From an uncultured Candidatus Melainabacteria bacterium (GTDB taxonomy: Bacteria > Cyanobacteriota > Vampirovibrionia > Gastranaerophilales > Gastranaerophilaceae): a stretch of DNA of 35,580 nucleotides. Position 1 is the first letter of the stretch; each line of letters opens with the position of its first letter. The notes under the pieces were generated by a model. It saw only the letters and a program-made list of their open reading frames with translations. It was not told the DNA's origin and searched no databases. The stretch lies in NCBI GenBank assembly GCA_934692665.1, contig CAKUUG010000015.1:1-35580 (forward strand). The letters are read 5' to 3'. Both the position numbers and the translations under genes were made by a program. This document shows positions 8,624-16,923 of the stretch, piece after piece.

Positions 8624-10345
8624 TTAAGGATTTTGCATTATTGATTGCTTCGTTACAGACACAATATGATTTTCACCATATTTCTCAAGTATTTTATCAC
8701 AAATTTCAATTATTGTTAATTTTAAATTTTCATTTTTTCCGTCTTGGTATATTTTTGTCAAAATTAACAATTTTAACATCAAATAATCTTTTTCTTGCGA
8801 ATTTTCATCAATATATTTGTTTAGGTTTTCGAGTGCTTTGTTTGGTTTGTCCAGTTTCAAATAGCATTCAGAAATTGCCATTTGAGGTTTTTTATCGGAA
8901 TCATCCAATTTGTAGGAATTTTCAAATCTTTCCATCGCACGATAATATTCTCCGCTTTGCATCAAAACCAGTCCATATTTAAAATTCATACAGGGATCAT
9001 TTTTATCTATTTCCCAAGCTGTTCTTGCATATCTGATTGCTTTTGTTTTGCTTTCTTCTTTGTTTTCTTCTTTTTTTAAATACTCAAGAGAAAGATTAAT
9101 AAGGCTGTTTTTGTCGTTTTTGTCATATTCAATCGCTTTTAGCCAGTATTTTATAGCTTTATCTTTTTCATTTAATGCATCATAAGAAAGTGCAATATTA
9201 CTATATGCTTTTATAAGATTTTTATCCAGAGTTACCGCTCTTTTGAAATTGTCTATTGCTTCATCAAATATTTGTTGTTTAAACAATATCTGCCCCAAAT
9301 TAAAATAACAAGAAGCAGAATTTTTGTCATTCGACAAAACTTTTTTGATACAGTCTTTCGCATCATCAAGTTTGTTTAATTTTATTAAAGAATTTGCAAG
9401 AGCATTGTATACACAATTTTGACCATCGTCCAATTCTATAGACTTTTTGAATTTTTCAACCGATTCTTCAAAAAAATTGTAATACTGCAAAGACAAAGCC
9501 CAAGAATTGTAAAATCGCCAATCTTTTTTTATTTTGCCTTGTGCATCTTCAAAGACTTTGAAACAATCTTCTTTCTTTTCCAGATTCAAATAGCATTCTG
9601 CTATTAATAAATAATTGTCTATTTTTTGAGGATTTATACTAATGCTTTTTTTACAATATTCAACAGCTTCTTGGTATTTTTTTAGTCTTGTTGAACACAA
9701 ACCACACATATAGAGTGCTTCTGAATTAAAAGGTTCAGTTTCTAATAATTTTAAGAACTTAAATCTTGCCGATTTGAAATCATTTTCTTGTACAAGAATC
9801 ACTCCCCACATAAATAATGCCTGAACCATCGTCGGGTCTAATAAATACGCTTTTTTAAAAAGCATTTTTGCATCTTCTTTTTTGTTGATTTTTGTAGAAA
9901 AAATTCCATAATTCAAATATGTTGCAGGATTCAATCTGTCTAATTTAACAGATTTTTCAAAAGCCGATTTTGCTAATTCATCTTCACCTTTTTCACTATA
10001 AGCACTAGCCAAAAAGCTCCACGCTTTTGCACTATTGGGGTCTAATCTCACAGCTTTTTTGAAATTTTTTAAAGCTTCATCAAACATTCCGCTTTGAGCA
10101 AAAGTAACGCCCAGATTGAGATGTGCTTCAGGATTTGAGTTGCTCATCAAAACGCTCTGATTAAATTTTTCTATACCTTTTTTGGATTTTCCGTTTTTTA
10201 TCAAATACAAACCCCAATTTATATACGCATAAGACGGAAGCGCAGGTTCTTTTGAAATCGTTTTGTATTGATTTACTTGTTTATCAAACATCTGAGCAGA
10301 TAAAAATAACAATTTAACCGTTTTAATAAATTTTTTAAACATCAT
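8624..10345 (-). CDS. Large tetratricopeptide repeat protein
   Basis: 573 residues made almost wholly of 34-residue TPR units, about 14 of them, for example 'PEAHLNLGVTFAQSGMFDEA' and 'AKAWSFLASAYSEKGEDELA'. There is no signal peptide and no catalytic domain. TPR arrays form superhelical scaffolds for protein contacts. The gene overlaps the KdsC-like gene by 11 bases, with two ATG codons in a row at its start (10345 and 10342). Its partner cannot be read from sequence; sitting after a nonulosonate pair it might serve surface-glycan or flagellar assembly, which is only a guess. Confidence 0.85.
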   Translation of the reverse strand: MMFKKFIKTVKLLFLSAQMFDKQVNQYKTISKEPALPSYAYINWGLYLIKNGKSKKGIEKFNQSVLMSNSNPEAHLNLGVTFAQSGMFDEALKNFKKAVRLDPNSAKAWSFLASAYSEKGEDELAKSAFEKSVKLDRLNPATYLNYGIFSTKINKKEDAKMLFKKAYLLDPTMVQALFMWGVILVQENDFKSARFKFLKLLETEPFNSEALYMCGLCSTRLKKYQEAVEYCKKSISINPQKIDNYLLIAECYLNLEKKEDCFKVFEDAQGKIKKDWRFYNSWALSLQYYNFFEESVEKFKKSIELDDGQNCVYNALANSLIKLNKLDDAKDCIKKVLSNDKNSASCYFNLGQILFKQQIFDEAIDNFKRAVTLDKNLIKAYSNIALSYDALNEKDKAIKYWLKAIEYDKNDKNSLINLSLEYLKKEENKEESKTKAIRYARTAWEIDKNDPCMNFKYGLVLMQSGEYYRAMERFENSYKLDDSDKKPQMAISECYLKLDKPNKALENLNKYIDENSQEKDYLMLKLLILTKIYQDGKNENLKLTIIEICDKILEKYGENHIVSVTKQSIMQNP

Positions 10346-10829
10346 CTTCTATATTCAAAAGTGTATCAACTATTTCTCTAATTGCACCATTTCCGCCTGA
10401 ATTTTCCAAAATTTGGAGATTTTCTACCTTAAACTCTAAAACCGGATTAAGATTTTTTGGTGCAATTCTATATTTTACCAATTCCATTGCAGGAATATCA
10501 TTTATATCATCTCCGACATACAAGACTTCTTCCGGTTTTAGATTGTATTTTTTCATAATTTCATCCAAAACTATCCCTTTTTGACGTATACCGCCATGGA
10601 TTTCTTGAATATTAAATTTTTCGTTGAAGTAATTTAAAATATTACTTTCTTCACCTGATATTATTGCAAAATCATATCCGTTTTTTATCAACAAAGAAAC
10701 ACCCATAATATCTTTAAAGCTCAATTTTTTTTGAACTTCATTTTTTTCGGAAATATATACAGAACCATCTGTAAATACGCCATCAAAATCACTTACTATC
10801 ATTTTTATTTTTTTTGATAATTTAAGCAT
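10335..10829 (-). CDS. KdsC-like HAD phosphatase (nonulosonic acid 8/9-phosphate phosphatase)
   Basis: 164 residues, the compact cap-less C0 HAD fold. Motif I is DFDGVFTDG with nucleophile Asp14 and acid/base Asp16, motif II is 'IISGE' near residue 58, the Lys is in 'RQKG' near 84, and motif IV is 'GDDINDIPAM' with Asp107, Asp108 and Asp111. KdsC enzymes dephosphorylate KDO-8-phosphate; close relatives act on KDN-9-phosphate or the related sialic acid phosphate. The NeuB-type synthase encoded 2 bases upstream suggests this enzyme removes the phosphate from that synthase's product rather than from KDO, since no KdsA is present here. An AGGA precedes the ATG. Confidence 0.85.
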   Translation of the reverse strand: MLKLSKKIKMIVSDFDGVFTDGSVYISEKNEVQKKLSFKDIMGVSLLIKNGYDFAIISGEESNILNYFNEKFNIQEIHGGIRQKGIVLDEIMKKYNLKPEEVLYVGDDINDIPAMELVKYRIAPKNLNPVLEFKVENLQILENSGGNGAIREIVDTLLNIEDDV

Positions 10830-10831
10830 TT

Positions 10832-11704
10832 TTATCCTTTTCTTCTTAATTTTGCTTTTATAGGCAATTCGCTTTTATATACTGTCTTTTTCCCGTTTCC
10901 CATAATAACAGGGACACTTCTTATATCTCTTACCATTCTTCTCAAGCCCTCTGCCTCTAAGCTCGCTGCCTGATCAGAACCCCACATGGTTCTATCTAGC
11001 GTAATGTGCCTTTCAATAGAATTTGCACCCAGTACCACAGCTGCACAAGATGGAAAAATCCCTTTTTCATGTCCTGAAAAACCAATAGGGCAGTTGTATT
11101 TTTCTCTCAATGTTTTAATGTATGCTAAATTTATTTCATCATTAGAAGTAGGATAAGTAGAAGTACAATGATATATTACAGTATTGTCCAACCCCACTAT
11201 ATCAAGTGCTTTTTGTATTTCTTCTTCTGTAGACATGCCGGTCGATAACAATATCGGTTTGTTTGTTTTTTTAATGTAACGCAATAAATCCCAATCAGTT
11301 AAACACGCTGATGGAATTTTGTGTGCACAAACATCGAACTGCTCCATAAAATCAACACTGTTTTCATCCCAACAAGAAGCAAACCAGAGTATATTCAGTT
11401 CTTTGCAGTATTTGTCAATTTGAAGATATTCGTCATACCCAAATTCCAGCCCGTATTTTAAATCACCATTTGTCGTGCCAAATACACTTTCTCTGGGCTT
11501 TTTCAGTTCTTCTTCTGAATAAACTACATCAACTGTTCTTTTTTGAAATTTTACCGCATCGCAACCAAATAAATGTGCCATATTTATGAGCTTTTTTGCA
11601 TCACTTAAAGAACCGTTATGATTTATACCGATTTCTGCAATAATGAAACATTGTTCATTATCTCCAATTTTTTTATTTCCTATTCTTACAATGTTTCTTT
11701 GCAT
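10832..11704 (-). CDS. NeuB-family nonulosonic acid (sialic acid-type) synthase
   Basis: 290 residues from the ATG at 11704-11702, which has AGGGG 5-8 bases upstream; a TTG six codons earlier would overlap the previous gene. The TIM-barrel NeuB motifs are clear: 'AEIGINHNG' (23-31), 'DAVKFQKR', 'ILLSTGMS', 'HCTSTYPT', 'GFSGHEKG' and 'ERHITLDRTMWGSDQAASLE'. The family condenses PEP with a hexosamine-type aldose (ManNAc, its phosphate, or mannose-6-phosphate). The protein stops just after the barrel and lacks the C-terminal SAF (antifreeze-like) domain of typical 340-350 residue NeuB. With the KdsC-like phosphatase downstream, a phosphorylated substrate is likely. The exact sugar is not determined. 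Confidence 0.85.
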   Translation of the reverse strand: MQRNIVRIGNKKIGDNEQCFIIAEIGINHNGSLSDAKKLINMAHLFGCDAVKFQKRTVDVVYSEEELKKPRESVFGTTNGDLKYGLEFGYDEYLQIDKYCKELNILWFASCWDENSVDFMEQFDVCAHKIPSACLTDWDLLRYIKKTNKPILLSTGMSTEEEIQKALDIVGLDNTVIYHCTSTYPTSNDEINLAYIKTLREKYNCPIGFSGHEKGIFPSCAAVVLGANSIERHITLDRTMWGSDQAASLEAEGLRRMVRDIRSVPVIMGNGKKTVYKSELPIKAKLRRKG

Positions 11705-11711
11705 AAAACCC

Positions 11712-12077
11712 CTAATTTTCAAAATAATCTATGTCTTTTAAATATGTAATCGAATTTTGCGTTGCACCAACCAAAATATATTCTTCGTTTATTTTTATAA
11801 TATGCAAATTTTTGTTCTGTCCGAGAGGCGTTGTTGCAACAATTTTTGGTGCTTGTGTTTTTGTATTGTTGTCATTAAGTTTTATTTTTAGCATTTTTTG
11901 GTAAACAAAAGCAGTCAAATAAACAAGACCAATCACCAAAAACAGCCCCAATAGCATTCCAAAATAATTAGGTTCAATATTTTTAGATACAATTGTTTCA
12001 GACAAAAGTTCAGATTCTGTATTTTGTGCAAATGCACAAGAAAAAAGAAAAACCACCAAAAAGAAAACTCTTTTCAT
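11712..12077 (-). CDS. fliO: FliO-like flagellar export component
   Basis: 121 residues from the ATG at 12077-12075; a TTG five codons earlier overlaps the preceding gene and is less likely. The N-terminus MKRVFFLVVFLFSCAFA followed by Q is a signal peptide. One membrane segment follows at about residues 38-60 (YFGMLLGLFLVIGLVYLTAF). The short cytoplasmic tail 'PLGQNKNLHIIKINEEYILV' matches the FliO pattern in which a K-x-L-x-h-h-K-h segment is followed by a 'LLG/LVG' strand. FliO helps assemble the FliP ring of the flagellar type III export gate. It is usually found with fliP/fliQ/fliR, which are not here. Low sequence complexity of the family keeps confidence moderate. Confidence 0.65.
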   Translation of the reverse strand: MKRVFFLVVFLFSCAFAQNTESELLSETIVSKNIEPNYFGMLLGLFLVIGLVYLTAFVYQKMLKIKLNDNNTKTQAPKIVATTPLGQNKNLHIIKINEEYILVGATQNSITYLKDIDYFEN

Positions 12078-12081
12078 CGAT

Positions 12082-12483
12082 TTAGCCCCCAAAATTTTCT
12101 TTTACAATTTGGGAAACAAAAGGTATAAATGGTGCTTTGTTTACAATGCAGCATACAGCCAAATAAAAAAACAAACAAAGCAAACAAATGCCCGAAATGC
12201 TAAAACCAAGAACTATAGGTTGTCTAAATATTATATTGTCAACATATACAACTATTTTTCCAAAAAATGGAATAACGCCTGTCAAATTGACAAAAATACC
12301 ATATACAAAAGACAATATATACAACAAAATAGAAATAAACAGCGATTGGTAAATATTGAATGACAAAAAAGAAGAAGTTGTTCTTTTTGTCATATATGCA
12401 AAAATAAGATAAATTATCCCAAAAAAACCCGCAGTCCAATATGTTAATATTGAAAAAATTCTATCTAATATATTATTTTTCAT
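12082..12483 (-). CDS. Small four-helix membrane protein, Tic20-like
   Basis: 133 residues with four hydrophobic segments at about 12-30, 43-65, 68-85 and 92-112. The pattern 'SFLSFNIYQSLFISILLYIL' followed by a last helix and 'KAPFIPFVSQIVKENF' resembles the cyanobacterial Tic20 family, in which a phenylalanine-asparagine-x-x-Q motif opens helix 2 and the protein ends with a Pro-x-hydrophobic-Ser segment. Tic20 is a core chloroplast import component; its role in bacteria is not settled. It overlaps the TPR gene upstream by 11 bases and ends 4 bases before the FliO-like start. An unrelated small integral membrane family remains possible. Confidence 0.6.
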   Translation of the reverse strand: MKNNILDRIFSILTYWTAGFFGIIYLIFAYMTKRTTSSFLSFNIYQSLFISILLYILSFVYGIFVNLTGVIPFFGKIVVYVDNIIFRQPIVLGFSISGICLLCLFFYLAVCCIVNKAPFIPFVSQIVKENFGG

Positions 12484-13534
12484 TTTTTTCTTTCTTTTTG
12501 TTTTTGATGTATTTGTCCATCATATCGAGATAAATAAGCTTTATTTCATTGTCTTTTGGTGCAATTTTCATTGCTTTTCTGTAGTATTTTACTGTATTTT
12601 CGTAATTTTGTGACAACAAATACGTATTTGCAATGAACACCAGTATTTTTACATTTTCAGGCTCTATTTTTGAAGCAGTCTTATATAAAAGCATTGCTTC
12701 TTCGTAGCGTTTTTCTTCAACCAAAATATTTGCAAGCAATACATAAGCATTTGCTACATCAGGTTTGATTTCTATCGCATATTTTAAATTTGATATAGCA
12801 TTTTCTATGTCAGCAGTTTCTACAAAAGCTATTGCAGAACAAACCAGAGCAGAGTAGTTTTCGGGTTCTAATTTTAGAACTTCTTTATAGAAATACAGTG
12901 CTTTAAAATATTCTTTTACTGTCGCAAAAGCATTCGCAAGACATAATATAACTGTTGTGTCTTTTTTATTTAGTTCATAAGCTCTTTGAAAATTTATCAA
13001 GGCTTCATTTTTATCGCCCATTTTTTGATAAACCACAGCAATACTAACATAAGTTTCAGGGTTTAAATTGTTTTCATCTAAAGAAAGTTTAAAATACCTG
13101 ATAGCTTCTTCAAAATTGTCTACGTCTTGAAATAATGTGCCAAGTGCATTGTATATTTCCGGTTTATTTTTTGTTAACCCCAAAGCTGTATTATAATTTT
13201 CAAAAGCGGCGTCAAAATTGTCAATTTCTGCATATACATTTCCCAGATTGTAATAAGAAATGTAGTTTTTGGGTTCAATTTCTTTTGCTTTTTTAAAGTA
13301 TTTTATAGCTTCTAAATAAGAATGCTTTGAATAATTCATACAACCTGCATTTGACAAAGCCAAAAAATGATCCGGTTTGATTTTTAATGCTTCATCATAA
13401 ACATTCAGTGCCAGTGCATAATTTTCTTCATCAGCATAATAATTTGCAAGATTCATATAGTTTTCGATGTTTTTTGGATCATCTGCAATTTTTTGCTTTA
13501 ATTCTTTTATTATATTTTCTCTTAAAAAAGTCAT
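12473..13534 (-). CDS. Tetratricopeptide repeat protein
   Basis: 353 residues, about nine consecutive TPR units from residue 20 to 340, such as 'PKNYISYYNLGNVYAEIDNF' and 'PEIYNALGTLFQDVDNFEEA'. The C-terminus is a short Lys-rich tail. There is no signal peptide or enzyme domain. It resembles the longer TPR protein at 8624-10345, and the two bracket the FliO-like, NeuB-like and KdsC-like genes. It probably acts as a scaffold; the partner is unknown. It begins 7 bases after the Cys-rich gene and overlaps the Tic20-like gene. Confidence 0.85.
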   Translation of the reverse strand: MTFLRENIIKELKQKIADDPKNIENYMNLANYYADEENYALALNVYDEALKIKPDHFLALSNAGCMNYSKHSYLEAIKYFKKAKEIEPKNYISYYNLGNVYAEIDNFDAAFENYNTALGLTKNKPEIYNALGTLFQDVDNFEEAIRYFKLSLDENNLNPETYVSIAVVYQKMGDKNEALINFQRAYELNKKDTTVILCLANAFATVKEYFKALYFYKEVLKLEPENYSALVCSAIAFVETADIENAISNLKYAIEIKPDVANAYVLLANILVEEKRYEEAMLLYKTASKIEPENVKILVFIANTYLLSQNYENTVKYYRKAMKIAPKDNEIKLIYLDMMDKYIKNKKKEKNEK

Positions 13535-13541
13535 TTAGCCT

Positions 13542-13745
13542 CTATTTGAATACTTTAGTATTTTCAAAAATAAATCTGCTTTGTGCAAGTGCCATGTTTT
13601 TTAAAGAACAAACACCATCTTCGCTACTACTAATTACACCAAGTGCTTTTAGCCTGTTTGCTACCATTTCGTTTAATTCTTTAGAATTTATAAATAATGC
13701 ACAATTTTCATCACAAACTGTGTTTTTAAAAGGACAATTTTTCAT
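13542..13745 (-). CDS. Small cysteine-rich hypothetical protein, first gene of the long operon
   Basis: 67 residues from the ATG at 13745-13743, beginning MKNCPFKNTVCDENCALF. The three closely spaced Cys (C-x6-C-x3-C) plus one later Cys ('DGVCSLKN') suggest a small metal or Fe-S site. A GTG five codons upstream is open but lies inside the -10 box, so the ATG is preferred. There is no Shine-Dalgarno; TATAAT ends 6 bases before the ATG, so the message probably has no leader. No family is recognised with certainty. Confidence 0.7.
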   Translation of the reverse strand: MKNCPFKNTVCDENCALFINSKELNEMVANRLKALGVISSSEDGVCSLKNMALAQSRFIFENTKVFK

Positions 13746-13779
13746 AAGAATATTATACACTAAAATTATTATTTGTTAT
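13746..13779 (-). promoter_or_regulatory. Leaderless promoter for the 13-gene minus-strand operon
   Basis: On the minus strand a perfect TATAAT (13757-13752) is followed by 6 bases and then the ATG at 13745. Transcription would start at or next to the A of the ATG. The -35 is weak: ATAACA (13779-13774) at 16 bases. It overlaps the -10 of the opposite promoter. Confidence 0.65.
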
Positions 13780-13788
13780 AATTGTGAT
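13754..13788 (+). promoter_or_regulatory. Leaderless promoter for gshB
   Basis: TATACA (13754-13759) and TATAAT (13777-13782) are 17 bases apart, and the gshB ATG starts exactly 6 bases after the -10. There is no Shine-Dalgarno. The -35 shares bases with the -10 of the divergent operon promoter, so the two polymerases would compete for the same DNA. Confidence 0.65.
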
Positions 13789-14769
13789 ATGAAAAATATA
13801 CTAATTATAATAGATGATATTGAATTTAAATACTTTGAATTTAACAAGCTCGTTACAAATTTTTGGCTTGTTTATGAATATCTAAGACGAGAAAACAACG
13901 TTTTTATAACATTGAAGAAGGATTTGTTTCAAAAAAGAAATATTCCTTTTGCTTTGTGCTACAAAACATTCATAAAAAATAACGACATAATAAAAGAAAA
14001 AACTCCTACATCAAAATGTCTAAATGACTTTAATATTATATTTTTTAGACCCGACCCGCCTGTTGATATCGATTATATCAACGCAAGCTACATTTTGTCT
14101 TATGTAGATACAAAAAACACTCTTGTTATGAATGACCCAAAAGCAATAAGAGAAAAAAATGAAAAACTCTACATAAATGAATTTCAAGAACTTATTCCAG
14201 ACAATATTGTCAGTGCAAACGAAAAAATAATAAAAGAATTTTTATTTGAAAAAAAAGAAATAATAATCAAACCGACAAACAGGTGTTTTGGCTCAGGTGT
14301 ATTTTATTTGAATGATAAAGATAAAAATATAAATACAATATTGCAGACAGCAACAAACAACTACGCAACTTCTGTCATGGTACAAGAATACCTTCCACAA
14401 ATAAAAAATGGAGATAAAAGGCTAATTTATATTGCAGGAAAGATTTTTGACTATTGTGTTGTAAAAGTTGCAACAAATAATGACTTCAAATTCAACGAAC
14501 ACAACCAAAATACTCTAAAATTCGGCGAATTAACAAAAGAAGAAAAATTAATTGAACAAAAAGTAAAAGACAAATTTGAACAAGATGGCGTTTATCTGGC
14601 AGGATTGGATGTTATTGATGGAAAAATCATAGAAATAAATATAACGAGTCCATGCTTTTTTATAAACGAAATAAACAATATATTTAATATTAATTTTGAA
14701 AGAATCATCGTAGACAACATTGAAAACTACGCAAATTCAAGATTAAAAGGTTATGTTACGACAAAGTAA
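13789..14769 (+). CDS. gshB: Glutathione synthetase, prokaryotic GshB type
   Basis: 326 residues from the ATG at 13789; the frame is open far upstream, but the family N-terminus and the promoter both point to this ATG. ATP-grasp features in order: 'FFRPDPPVDIDYINASYILS' (GshB reads F-M-R-K-D-P-P), 'NDPKAIREKNEKLY', 'IIIKPTNRCFGSGVF' (ATP-binding strand and Gly-rich loop), 'VQEYLPQIKNGDKRLIYIAG' and 'AGLDVIDGKIIEINITSP' (metal and substrate residues). The enzyme adds Gly to gamma-glutamylcysteine. Its partner gshA is about 7 kb away at 21713-23062. Both seem to have leaderless promoters. Confidence 0.92.
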   Translation: MKNILIIIDDIEFKYFEFNKLVTNFWLVYEYLRRENNVFITLKKDLFQKRNIPFALCYKTFIKNNDIIKEKTPTSKCLNDFNIIFFRPDPPVDIDYINASYILSYVDTKNTLVMNDPKAIREKNEKLYINEFQELIPDNIVSANEKIIKEFLFEKKEIIIKPTNRCFGSGVFYLNDKDKNINTILQTATNNYATSVMVQEYLPQIKNGDKRLIYIAGKIFDYCVVKVATNNDFKFNEHNQNTLKFGELTKEEKLIEQKVKDKFEQDGVYLAGLDVIDGKIIEINITSPCFFINEINNIFNINFERIIVDNIENYANSRLKGYVTTK

Positions 14770-14834
14770 ATTAAAGTTTACATTTTTTTAACATGCTAGC
14801 AAATTTTATTTTTCACATGTTTTGTAAAGACACT

Positions 14835-16847
14835 ATGAATATTATACAATCAAACAATCTGCATTATATGCAAGGTAAAAAGGCATTAAACAACAAACTT
14901 CTTAGCAAGCAAGGTTTTTACGAGCAAAATTTAGAAACTAAAAATAATACAACCAGACCCACACAGGCAGTTAGCTTTGGTGGGTCTGCGGTTTCAATGG
15001 CACAATCAAGTGGCGAGAAAATCTCTCATAAACTCATAAATTTCGTATATGAAAACGAAGCAGCATATACTGCTATTTATTCTTTAATTTTTGCCGGAAT
15101 TTTAAAACCGATGTGCGTTTTAAGAATGCCCGGTTCAGAAGACAAAGATAAACAAATTGTTGCAACAAAAAACTTCTTACAAGCATTTATCGGCAGCTTT
15201 TTGAGTTTAACTGTAGGTGGCGGTTTTGTTAAAAAAGCAATAGATGTTGTAACGAATAATCTGGACTTAATAAAAGAAAACAAAACAAAAACAGGCTATG
15301 AAGTGCTTTCAATGGCCAACAAAGATGATGCGAAAAAAATAAGCAATATGGCACTTGCAAGCCTCAAAAAAGAAAAGACCGGCTTCAAAACAAAATACAG
15401 ATTTATAAAAGATCAAGGCGTATCCGCTCCTAGTGCTATATGGCAAGCATTAACAAAAAAAGGTATCGCAGGCACTGAAAAACCAAAAGGTTTTGACCCT
15501 GATAAACAAATTTTCATCAATATAACAGATAGTGACATAAAATCAAAAGCAAAAGAATTAATAAAAACGGCACGTGAACATTTACCAATATTTAACAACC
15601 CAAAACATGTAAGTTTCATTAAAGAATTAAAAGAAAACGGAAATGAAAAACTTTTACTTCAAAGAAAAAAAGAGCTTCTTGATTTAGTAGCTGGCGGAAA
15701 AGCAAGTAAAGAAGCAATTAGTGAAAATTGTAACTCGTTCCTTAAAACAATTTTAGACAACACTGTAACGGGTGAAAAAGGAAATATCAAATCAGCATTT
15801 GAAAAAGTTACCGCTGCATTAAATGATAAAAAAGGCTTTAGCGATGCATTAAATACATTCTTTGACTTTGCAAAAGACAAAAGAGCAAGCGAAACTCTGA
15901 TGGATACATACAAATCAACTTGGAAACAATCAACAGGTTGGATTACTGCAATCAGCAAAGCTAAAGTTTCAAGCATTCTTCTTCCTACAGTAATGGCAGT
16001 ATTATTTGCAAAAAGAAATGCACAAAAAGCTCAAAAAGAACAAGAAAGAAAAAATACTTCATTATTGCAACATTCAAAAACATTTAATGAAGAAAAAAAT
16101 ACCTTTAAAGCGTTTGCAAACAATACAAAACAACCTTCTTTCACAGGCGGTTTTGTTGATACATTAGCAAAAGGTGTAGAAAAAATTTCTACTTCAGGTT
16201 TTGGTGAAAGCATTGTAAAAGGAATGCACAAACTCCCTCGCCCATTCAACAAAACATCAGCAAGAATGGGGGATATAGAATCAGGAATAATTACAGCATA
16301 TTGGGTACAAAATACTGCCAGATCCAAAAAAATTGACCCTGATCAAAAATTGGGTTTAAATGTACACACTGTACTTGTTACATTGGTTTCCAGTGCTTGT
16401 GCATTTTTAATTGATACAGCACTAGATCCGGTAATCGGCAAATGTAAGAAAAACTACTCAAAAACTCTGGAAGATTCCGCAAAAACTGCACTAAAAACAG
16501 TAAATCCGAATGAAGCATCAAAAGTTCTGCAAGAAGGCTGCAAGAACCTTTTGGGCAATTCTAAAGCAGTTAAAGATTTGTCAGAAGCAATAAAAGGCAA
16601 GCAATTAGGAGATTTGTTTAATGAAGCAGGAGAAATGCTAAAAGATACAGAACTTACACATGCTATAGATGACTTAGTTAAGACTTATGGCAAAAAATTA
16701 ACAAAATTCAAATCTTTAACAGTATTCACTGCAGTAGTAAGATTCTTAGTTCCTGTACTTATGGTACCTATCAGTGGAAAATTAAAACAAAAAATTAAAG
16801 AAGCAAAGAAAGAAAAAGAAGCTCAACAAACAAATGCTAAAAGCTAA
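14835..16847 (+). CDS. Large membrane-associated protein with F-x-G tag, lineage-specific family (copy A)
   Basis: 670 residues from the ATG at 14835 (MNIIQSNNLHYMQGKK), chosen because it matches the start of the second family member at 31498-33690; an ATG at 14793 is also open. After an Asn-rich start comes the tag 'AVSFGGSAV' (about residue 45). Hydrophobic helices lie at about 77-95, 115-135, 380-395, 515-530 and 640-655. Two copies of a helical module are visible: 'AIYSLIFAGILKPMCVLR...' at about 80-140 and 'AYWVQNTARSKKIDPDQKLG...' at about 485-540. The tail is Lys-rich and probably cytoplasmic. No known domain is recognised. No convincing Shine-Dalgarno is seen. Confidence 0.8.
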   Translation: MNIIQSNNLHYMQGKKALNNKLLSKQGFYEQNLETKNNTTRPTQAVSFGGSAVSMAQSSGEKISHKLINFVYENEAAYTAIYSLIFAGILKPMCVLRMPGSEDKDKQIVATKNFLQAFIGSFLSLTVGGGFVKKAIDVVTNNLDLIKENKTKTGYEVLSMANKDDAKKISNMALASLKKEKTGFKTKYRFIKDQGVSAPSAIWQALTKKGIAGTEKPKGFDPDKQIFINITDSDIKSKAKELIKTAREHLPIFNNPKHVSFIKELKENGNEKLLLQRKKELLDLVAGGKASKEAISENCNSFLKTILDNTVTGEKGNIKSAFEKVTAALNDKKGFSDALNTFFDFAKDKRASETLMDTYKSTWKQSTGWITAISKAKVSSILLPTVMAVLFAKRNAQKAQKEQERKNTSLLQHSKTFNEEKNTFKAFANNTKQPSFTGGFVDTLAKGVEKISTSGFGESIVKGMHKLPRPFNKTSARMGDIESGIITAYWVQNTARSKKIDPDQKLGLNVHTVLVTLVSSACAFLIDTALDPVIGKCKKNYSKTLEDSAKTALKTVNPNEASKVLQEGCKNLLGNSKAVKDLSEAIKGKQLGDLFNEAGEMLKDTELTHAIDDLVKTYGKKLTKFKSLTVFTAVVRFLVPVLMVPISGKLKQKIKEAKKEKEAQQTNAKS

Positions 16848-16923
16848 TTTCAAATAAATCACCCAAAAAAATGACAAAAAAATACCAATTTAATGATATT
16901 TTAGAAGCAAAAGAGGTGGAATT

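Noticed and set aside
13387..13788. Long upstream extension of gshB in the same frame
   Set aside because: It is antisense to the TPR and Cys-rich genes, and the GshB family N-terminus begins at 13789 right behind a promoter.
14793..14834. Longer start of the F-x-G protein at ATG 14793
   Set aside because: The extra 14 residues (MLANFIFHMFCKDT) do not resemble the second family member, whose start lines up with ATG 14835, and there is no ribosome site. It cannot be fully excluded.
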